Source of the DNA: Chromera velia
Lineage: Eukaryota; Sar; Chromeraceae
Reading direction: 5' to 3'
Length of the DNA: 12,500 bases
Assembly: GCA_018398765.1 (NCBI GenBank)
Contig: JAHBMJ010001276.1
Location: 3,281-15,780, forward strand
Shown here: positions 1 to 6,358 of the stretch, in pieces
How the letters are laid out: every line of letters starts with the position of its first letter
How positions within the stretch are numbered: the first letter of the stretch is position 1
Notes under the pieces: model-generated
Told to the model about the DNA's origin: nothing
Database searches by the model: none
What the model saw: only the letters and a program-made list of their open reading frames with translations
Translations under genes and position numbers: made by a program

Positions 1-50
1 CCCCCCCCTTCTCTCTCTCTCTCTCCTCTCTGTCTGCCTCCCTCCCTCCA
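1..50. repeat. C run and CT-rich simple-sequence tract
   Basis: A run of eight C is followed by CT dinucleotides and then by CTC/CCTC variants. This is low-complexity pyrimidine sequence with no coding potential. It is typical of microsatellite tracts in repeat-rich nuclear genomes. Confidence 0.9.
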
Positions 51-64
51 AAAACTTGTTTGAC

Positions 65-78
65 CACATTCGAATGTG
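65..78. repeat. Perfect 14-base palindrome
   Basis: CACATTCGAATGTG equals its own reverse complement. Its right half, extended as CGAATGTGCT (71-80), recurs directly at 83-92. It could be a protein-binding site or an element remnant; nothing nearby assigns a role. Confidence 0.5.
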
Positions 79-489
79 CTAGCGAATGTGCTTCGATATT
101 CAGCTTTATCTTGGTAATCGTCGATACTGTCAGCTTAATTATAATACTGGTACTACGGATTAATCATTGATTATTGATTCAATCAATGAACCAAGTAGTA
201 AAGTAATTCACTAGGCAGTCTAGGCAATTCAGAGTGTCAATATGTGTCAATTACAACGGTAATAACATTGTTTTTTTTTTATGATTCTTTATTTATAGTT
301 GTCTTAGTTTTTCTATACATAATATTTTACTACATGATTGTTTGTCTTCATACATTTTTAAAAAATGATAGTTTTTCAAACCATTCTCGATCGTTCATGG
401 TCTGGGGGGAATCATAAAAACCGATCATAGCATAGTATAGGATGGGATTAATGTTTGGCGCCATGTTTGAGTGCCAGTGGCATGCAAGA

Positions 490-503
490 CCCCCCCCCCC
501 CCN
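490..503. repeat. C13 homopolymer followed by an ambiguous base
   Basis: Thirteen consecutive C are followed by the only N of the window. The base caller or assembler failed at this homopolymer. That matters because two apparent frameshifts elsewhere lie in G-rich contexts. Confidence 0.95.
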
Positions 504-1350
504 TTAGACCTCGTCGCTTCGGCACGCAAGTTTTTTAAATAAAAAATGAAGTCTGATACCAACTTACACTAACTTTATAACCATTTAAATCCACCCATTG
601 TCTAGATAAAAACTGATGCAGATATCATAATTAAAATGTGATAGATACATGAATGCAATGTCAGTTCACTTTTTTAATTACATAGAGGAGGAATTGTCTA
701 GAATTGTCAAAGGAAATCCTAAATGGGAGCGGGTTCATGTCTTTTCGCGACGGCATCTGCAGAGGTCGTCTGTTTGAATTTCAGTTTGCAAAAATTGTAA
801 AACTTCCACTAACACTCTTTATATTCTCCACATCTTTCCGACCGAAGCCTCACTCACTCACTCACAAACAGAAGACAAAAGCTAAAGAAAACAAGGACTA
901 GACTCTCCATACGGAAGCGGCTGGCATTTTAATTAACAAATATATGTATTAAAAAACATTAAAAATTATAATGTATTTTACTAAATTTAAAGTCTTTTCC
1001 CTCAATATTTATTAAAGATTTTTTAGCTACAAGGCGTCAGACACCTACATTCTAAGATATACACTGTGTATGGGCATTCATACATTTCAGGCTGATTCTT
1101 CAAAGTTAAGCTTGGCCGTTTCATCTGTACAGAAAGACCGATTGAGAAAGGAGCTTCGGTCCTCCTCGGACAGGCCTAGAGTAAACCATTCAATCCTAGA
1201 TTGAATCACGCCCTCACAGATCTGCAGATGCTGCAAGGTGACAGTCAGGCTGCGAGAGGAGACGCAGACAGGCAAGCGGACCGGCAGATAGGCAGATAGT
1301 ACGTCCAGCATACACAATACGGGGAGACAACACAAACACAAGCTGGCTGC

Positions 1351-1391
1351 TAGAGAGAGAAAGAGACAGAGAGAGAGGGTGGGGGGGGGGG
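1351..1391. repeat. GA-rich tract ending in G11
   Basis: AGAGAGAGA and GACAGAGAGAGAG segments run into eleven consecutive G at 1381-1391. This is low-complexity sequence without coding meaning. Confidence 0.85.
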
Positions 1392-1980
1392 AACGAATCG
1401 AAAATGGTTGTTGGAGAGAAAAAAGGAAGACTCGAAGAAAGTACAACGGGAGGCATGTCTGTCTGAGAGAGAAGCGCATGCTCCTTCAGAGTCCTTCTCT
1501 CGTTTTCTGACCCTCTGCCTCTTTCTCTCTGTCATCCATGCATGTCTGTCGGACAGATCCATGCACCCACTGTCACACCCTAGGTCACACCACATTCAAG
1601 CCTGAAGAAAGAGCTCCATGCCGAAAGAACGTGGGCGCATGCAGCAAGGATGAAGCAGAATGAGGGCAAAAATTTCTGCGTGCCCTTGGCACGCCTGTCT
1701 CTTTGAGAAGAAAAGGCAAATTACAAACACACGCAGTAGAAGGCACTCAATCAATGATCAGTCAGAGAAAGGAGACAGAGGAGAAAAGAAAAAGAAGGTA
1801 AGGAGCACCATACATCAGCACGACAGCACTTCATTGAACAGAGACAAAAAGAATCATGCACACGTGCAGCTGCATGGAGGCATTCAGACTCCCATGCAGA
1901 CAACCAAGACGTCCACAGCAGAGCGTCTCTTTCTGCACCCCCCTCCCCTCACGTCCTCTCTGCATGCACATGCACCTCGC

Positions 1981-2003
1981 CTGGATCCCCTCACAGGATC
2001 CAG
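1981..2003. repeat. Perfect 8-bp inverted repeat
   Basis: CTGGATCC at 1981-1988 and GGATCCAG at 1996-2003 are perfect reverse complements separated by seven bases (CCTCACA), so the stretch could form a small hairpin. No T-run follows and no gene ends here. It may be chance. Confidence 0.4.
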
Positions 2004-2075
2004 ACTTGGCGGGGCGTGTCGGCATCGATTGATTCATTTCTTTTGGGAGAGAAAAAAAGAGAGAGAGGGTCAAAG

Positions 2076-2270
2076 GAAAATTGATCGATCAAAGAGGCGA
2101 AAGAGAAGGGACAAGTTTCACTCTTTGCAGTGTCTGCAGCCATTTCAGTGAACACAGGCGCCTCTCCCTTACAATCCCTGCAAGCAGAACGCTTACGGCC
2201 GCACTCACACACGATCTGGTCACACACCCCTCGTGCAATCCCTGCATGTGGAGCGAATACCGACACGGCA
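2076..2270 (-). pseudogene. Decayed copy of the Cys/His repeat array end
   Basis: Read on the minus strand, this stretch holds remains of three array units and the gene tail. At 2209-2171 it reads C-E-C-G-R-K-R-S-A-C-R-D-C, a unit with His changed to Cys. At 2270-2235 it reads CRVGIRSTCRDC, a unit one residue short. At 2132-2101 it reads HCKE, then a missing base, then KLVPSL, matching the KLVASLP tail of gene A. A TGA lies between the first two units, and their spacing is ten bases too long. Beyond the tail, TTGATCGATCAAT matches TTGACCGATCAAT just past the gene A stop. It lies about 254 bases downstream of the matching part of gene A and in the same orientation. It is therefore an old tandem partial duplication, or the stump of a third paralogue. 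No intact product is possible. Confidence 0.7.
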
Positions 2271-2354
2271 ACGGAGAGAGAGAAAGGGGGACGGCAAGAG
2301 AGACGGAGGGTGTTGACAGCCACATGCAGGAGATTGATCGGTCAAAAGGGACAA

Positions 2355-4857
2355 TTAAGGAAGAGAAGCGACAAGCTTGCAGTCCTGGCACCGAGAGCGA
2401 ACCTTTTCGTGCTCACAGATGCCCTTCCCTCCACAGTCCTTACAAATGTAACGCTCTCTACCGTGCTCACAGATGCCCTTCCTCCGCACTCCTTGCACCG
2501 CCAGTGCTGACGTCCGTGCTGACAGATACTACTCCCTCCGCACTCCTTGCACGTGTGCCGCTGCCGGCCGTGCTCACAGATGCTCTTTCCTCCGCACTCC
2601 CTGCATTTTGAGCGCTGCCGGCCGTGCTCACAGATGCCCTTCCCTCCACACTCCTTACAACAGAAGCCCTCTCTGCCGTGCCGACAGATGCTCTTTCCTC
2701 CGCACTCCTTGCATCTAGAGCGAATGCGACCATGCTCACAGATGCTACTCCCTCCGCACTCCTTGCACTCATTTCGCCTCCGGCCGTGCTCACAGAATCT
2801 CTTCCCCCCGCACTCCTTGCACTGAGAGCGCTGCCGACCATGCTCACAGATACCCTTTCCGCCGCACTCCTTGCACTGAGAGCGCTGCCGACCGTGCTCA
2901 CAGATACTCTTCCCCCCGCACTCTTTGCACTTAGAGCGCCGACGGCCGTGCTCGCAAATGCTACTCCCTCCGCACTCCTTGCACTCATTTCGCCTCCGGC
3001 CGTGCTCACAAAACCTCTTCCCCCCGCACTCCTTGCACTGAGAGCGCTGCCGACCATGCTCACAGATGCCCTTTCCTCCACACTCTCTGCAGCTATATCG
3101 AACACGCCCATGCAAGCACAGAATGTGCCCATAGCGAGTTCTGCTCACCTCTCCTCTTACATCCCCCCCTTCGCAACCATGCTTTGACACCCCCATTTTC
3201 CCTCCCGCAATCGGATGCCCCCCCCCGTCACAAGACTCCGATGCCGAAACAGACAGAGTTAAACGACGATGCTTCTCTCCCCGCAGACACCCCTCCCCCA
3301 CCCCGACACCATCAGCAGGAGAGCCACACACCTCAACGCAGTCGCCAGCCTCTGACAGTCGACGTTTCAGTGGAACCGCAACGCCTTCTGTCCTCTGCCC
3401 CTCTCCTCGCTGGCATTCAAGGAGAGGCAGGTAGGAGGAACAAAGGAGGTGGGAGCGGTGGATCCTGCTCTGAAGCTCGGTGCCAGCCGATCTTTTTCTG
3501 TCTCCCACTGAATCACAACGATCGGAATACACATCCTCGAGACCCTTCTCAGCTTTGTTCACCCCCCTCTCTGCGGACACTTCACTGACTCCCTCCTGTT
3601 GACATTCGATGTCTGTGTCATCAATTCTGATGCATGGGTGAGCGACGCTGTCTGATGAGAGACGGCTTATCTGAAGGGGGACATTAGACGAAATTCTCTC
3701 TAACACCCACGCCTCTTCACCCACTCCCTTCTCTGACTGCGACGCGGAGACGGACACCGGAAGAGAAGAGAGACGGCAGTGGTTCGGACCCTCACACACG
3801 ACAGATGCTGGGGGCTCTTGAGATACGCACTGACTCTTTCTGCCCGTCTGAGAAGGACTAGGTACAGCGTCTCCTTCACCCTTTTTGCCAGTCACAGTCT
3901 CTTCATTCTTCCCTCCCATCACATCTGCCCCCCTCACCCCACCCCCATTCATCAAAGCTACAGGTGCAAATCGAAACGACTGATCAGACCCCCCATCTCC
4001 TCTTCTTTTCCCCTCACTTGGCCCCTTCTGGAGAAACACAGCCGCAGACATAGAGGTCGGGGAATGACACTTGGAAACAGCAGCAGAGTCGTGGGGCGGG
4101 ACAAATCAGTTTCAAACTGTACACGCTGACTTATGTCATGACAGGCAACAGTCGGAGACGAAGACAACAGGCCAGGGGGCAGTGCGGAAACGGAAAGCGG
4201 GGCACTCTCGATCTCCGCAGGCGGACCTTCCAAGGTTCCCCACTCCTTCGTCTCCCCCTCCTCCTCCTGTTCCTTCTCACTATCCAACTCTGAAGGGACA
4301 TAGGGGAGACTGTGCTGTTCGAGTTCCTGCTGTGCTGACACCATGTCCTCCCATGTCAACGGAGTCACCTGTGTCCCCCCCTCTCCCCAACGCCCACCAA
4401 ACAACACAAACCCACCACCAACCACCTCCACATCCCTCAGCCCACATCCAAAAGGCTCCCAGACCCATCCACAACAGTCCTGACGTCGACCGTCAGTGGG
4501 AGATGCTGCTGAGAGGACGGAGGTGACTGTCGAAGAGTTCTGACCACCCTCTATCGGAGAGCCACTATCGACCAGCCTCATCCCACCACGCGCTGACGAA
4601 TCTGATTCGAGAATGTCAGTATCTGAAGCCACGAGGGCAAACTGAAACTGAAGATGAGAGCACGCCTTATGACTGAGCGGAAAGGACATCCACACGTCTG
4701 AGAAGGCAGGGTTCTTCACTCGATGGAGGGTGATACCACGACTCACGTCCCACCCTCCGAGCTCAGAGCTGCTTCCAACGACCACCAGTGTCTGCCCCTC
4801 CCGAGGCTCCACACCCGTACAAGCAAACAGCACAACACCAGTCTCCGCTTCCACCAT
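2355..4857 (-). CDS. Gene A: CBM20 starch-binding domain plus 18-residue Cys/His repeat array protein, with one frameshift
   Basis: The start is ATG at 4857-4855, with an in-frame TAG two codons upstream. Exon 1 (4857-4123, 245 codons) opens with a CBM20-type module at residues 7-145: VVVGSSSELGGWD with Trp36, Trp56, then VWEP with Trp133. A Glu-rich stretch follows. A 95-base phase-0 GT-AG intron (4122-4028) is inferred. Exon 2 gives a Ser/Gly-rich charged linker, the basic motif VAVPLKRR around residues 461-468, and 14 array units from residue 549. One G is missing in unit 12 near 2480. As written, the frame runs on to a stop at 2344-2342 with an aberrant end. In the other frame, units 13 and 14 and the tail KLVASLP-stop (2357-2355) are intact, so 2355 is taken as the true end (about 802 residues). 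The N-terminus shows no signal peptide or membrane segment. Known of CBM20: binds starch or related glucans. Not known: the protein's role; no catalytic domain is seen. Confidence 0.8.
2379..3118 (-). repeat. Gene A array: 14 units of 54 bp
   Basis: Fourteen units of 18 codons have the consensus C-x-H-G-R-x-R-x-x-C-K-E-C-G-G-x-x-I. C1, H3, C10 and C13 are present in every unit once the missing base near 2480 is allowed for. Unit 1 is the most divergent at its start (C-L-H-G-R-V-R-Y-S-C). The last keeps C-E-H but has E-K in place of G-R. Units 2-3 and 6-7 are the same pair of variants (QRSQ-KRF, then RRNE-SSI), and the DNA of 2761-2858 is nearly identical to 2977-3074. That is an internal duplication of four units (216 bp). 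The span of 740 bases equals 14 units to the last Cys, less one base. Confidence 0.9.
4028..4122 (-). other. Inferred phase-0 intron of gene A (95 bp)
   Basis: The CBM20 frame and the repeat frame of gene A differ and overlap only at 4051-3958. Removing 4122-4028 joins them exactly. The donor is CGT|GTACAG after codon 245; the acceptor, TGTGTTTCTCCAG, has a good pyrimidine tract and is followed in frame by AAG GGG CCA. Other GT sites I tested nearby (4130, 4124, 4070) give the wrong length modulo 3 with this acceptor. A frameshift instead of an intron is possible but less likely given the acceptor. Confidence 0.6.
4428..4839 (-). other. CBM20-type starch-binding module of gene A
   Basis: The module shows the family's landmarks in order: a hydrophobic strand (VVLFACTG), a Gly-Gln turn then LVVVGSSSELGGWD, a second Trp (WMSF), the strand LQFQFALVA, and the closing VWEP. 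An extra segment of about 45 residues, rich in Ser and Gly, sits between the FQFALVA strand and the closing motif; it could be a loop or an in-frame intron. The GGWD Trp corresponds to the usual sugar-stacking residue of CBM20. The residues FGCGL after WEP are poor matches to the usual N-R ending. Confidence 0.75.
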
Positions 4858-4907
4858 GATCTAATGAAATGTGTTTGGAAAGACAAAAGCGAACCCTTGA
4901 CTGATCT

Positions 4908-4921
4908 CTGCAAGCAAACAA
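4908..4921 (-). other. Candidate 3' splice site in the gene A 5' UTR
   Basis: On the minus strand, TGTTTGCTTGCAG ends at 4908, about 50 bases before the gene A ATG. It is a strong pyrimidine-rich acceptor, so the leader may contain an intron. The nearest GTAAGG donor, at 4941, would leave only 34 bases, so the true donor is probably further upstream and is not identified. Confidence 0.3.
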
Positions 4922-5528
4922 GCAGATAGACAAACCTTACAGAGTCTGTGTCATGATTAGCGGCCAAAGGCGCACCAACTTCCATATAGACGGGAAACAA
5001 ACTGACGAGCCAACCCACCGATAACCCACCCACTGACTTGATGCTACAGAAGGTTGACGATACTTGAGCGTGCCCAGGGAGACACACACGCAAAGGATCT
5101 AGAGCCAAGGACAGCAGAAAAAGATGCAGTCCAGAAGAATTAAGGTGTAGCCACAGCTTTTGACGCCTCCTCTCTCATGCAGTTGGTTGCACTCTCCGCG
5201 ACGCTTGAAAAGCGACCAATTGCGGGAGTCAGAGACAAAAGGCGAGAAGCTATATTCCTGTCCTCCCACAAGCCGGTCCGCGAATGTGGAACGATGAATC
5301 AACTGACTGACCAAAGTAGCAGCTTGCTGTCAGAGAAACCAGCGCGGCATTCAATGAAGCATTGCTCATGCAGAAGCAACCTTCACGATCCTTCACGAAG
5401 CTAATTAAGATCGGAAGCTTTCGTTTGTTCGTCGATCCACGCGCGCACGCGGATTGATGCGATGGCACCTTTTTCGCGAGCGCGACGCGGACTTCGACCT
5501 GTCGTCGCTGTCGACTTGTTCTGAGTCA

Positions 5529-5583
5529 ACTTCTGACTGTATATATATATATAGAGAGAGAGAGAGAGATGTGACTTCTGACT
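5529..5583. repeat. TA/GA compound microsatellite between 10-bp direct repeats
   Basis: An uninterrupted TA run (5540-5553) passes into a GA run (5554-5568). The block is flanked by two copies of ACTTCTGACT at 5529-5538 and 5574-5583. Slippage explains the microsatellite; the flanking direct repeats suggest a local duplication. Confidence 0.75.
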
Positions 5584-6358
5584 TTGAGACAGCTTGTAGA
5601 GATGTGACAGCTACGTTTCAATGTCAGAGTGACAGTATGGTGACAGTCTTGTTCAAGAGCCTTTTGAAGTCTATCAGGTGCGGGTCGAGCAATCTGAGAG
5701 TTTATCAGATTGATCAAGAAGCCTGCGAGAGCCTGTGATACTGAGTCTGATCCATACTCTTCACTTCGAATCTGGAGTGACGTTGAGTGCTTCGGAAGAC
5801 CAATATCGATACAGTTTCAAGCAGATCAGATTCCTTTCTGACCATTTCTTCGATTGATTCTGCCTATACAGCTGCTTTTGTGTGAGGACCATTCTTCATT
5901 CTGGAGGGCAGACTCGATTGAGAAGCATCGGTCTCCTGGCTTGCTTGTGGGTCCGTCCATCTGCACATTTGTCCTTCGAGGGATTGGTCGGGCCGACAAC
6001 TTGAAGTAGAGGCAGTGCTGGTAAGTCACCGAGCGGATTGTTTCTCTGCAGATCGTGACAGGCCGTTTTTTCTTTTGTGCCTGTCAGAGTGAATGAGGGT
6101 GGTTCTGGGCTGTCTGGGTCTCTGATAGTGATGCATTTCGGCCTTCAAAAGAGTTGTGATGACCTCAGTGCGTTCCTTGATATTATTGTATAGTTGACTG
6201 TCGAAAGTCGTTGATTTTCGAATCTGTGCAGCTGCCGTTCGATCGAGGGCGTCGAAAGGGACTGTCAGACAGCTTGGAGTCATTCGCTGTCGATCGATCC
6301 ATCCATCCCCCCTGACGCGATTGAAATTCCAGGCCGTCTACCTGTCTGTGTCAGCACC

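Larger units (their letters stand above)
51..1080. other. AT-rich gene-free block
   Basis: This stretch is clearly richer in A and T than the block after it, with many poly-A/T runs such as 271-280 and 957-970. The only frame of any length, at 704-901, encodes no recognisable domain and looks like chance. It holds small symmetric elements: a perfect 14-base palindrome at 65-78, the direct repeat CGAATGTGCT at 71-80 and 83-92, and ATTGATT-C-AATCAAT at 173-187. I see no transposase, reverse transcriptase, tRNA or terminal repeats. It is probably intergenic DNA or an old, unrecognisable element. Confidence 0.6.
1081..2075. other. Gene-free purine-biased region with simple repeats
   Basis: No credible gene is seen. 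Open frames on both strands translate to low-complexity Ser/Leu/Cys- or Arg/Lys/Glu-rich sequence that simply reads GA/CT-rich DNA. The stretch contains a GA-rich tract at 1351-1380 and a G11 run at 1381-1391, and is more GC-balanced than 51-1080. If gene A (minus strand, stop at 2355-2357) has a long 3' UTR, part of this region could belong to it. I see no convincing polyadenylation signal to fix the end. Confidence 0.5.
4858..6358. promoter_or_regulatory. Divergent intergenic region between genes A and B
   Basis: Fifteen hundred bases separate the two ATG codons, so both promoters and 5' UTRs must lie here. No coding frame is convincing. A CpG-rich stretch occurs around 5436-5515. A TA/GA microsatellite at 5540-5568 could act as a TATA-like element, but nothing proves it. 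The CTTCACGA tandem at 5381-5398 and several GTGAC words at 5571-5645 are possible binding sites. ACC precedes the gene B ATG at 6359, an acceptable eukaryotic start context. No homology between the two upstream sides was evident by eye. Confidence 0.45.

Noticed and set aside
1087-1605. Overlapping open frames on both strands rich in Ser, Leu and Cys
   Set aside because: They read through GA/CT-rich simple sequence and a G11 run; no domain and no consistent frame.
2081-2092. TTGATCGATCAA palindrome as an independent regulatory site
   Set aside because: It corresponds to TTGACCGATCAA just past the gene A stop, so it is best explained as part of the decayed duplicate.
1660-2151. 163-residue open frame on the plus strand
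   Set aside because: Arg/Lys/His-rich low complexity. It partly overlaps, antisense, the decayed repeat copy, which explains that part of the sequence better.
2379-3118. Could the 54-bp periodic array be a CRISPR array?
   Set aside because: Unit variation is codon-structured across the whole 54 bases, with no constant repeat plus unique spacers; it is coding tandem repeat.
2467-3187. Long open frames in other frames and on the opposite strand of the gene A array (Ala/Ser/Thr/Leu-rich translations)
   Set aside because: The 54-bp unit is a multiple of three, so any frame without a stop in one unit stays open through the array. The translations are shadows of the repeat.
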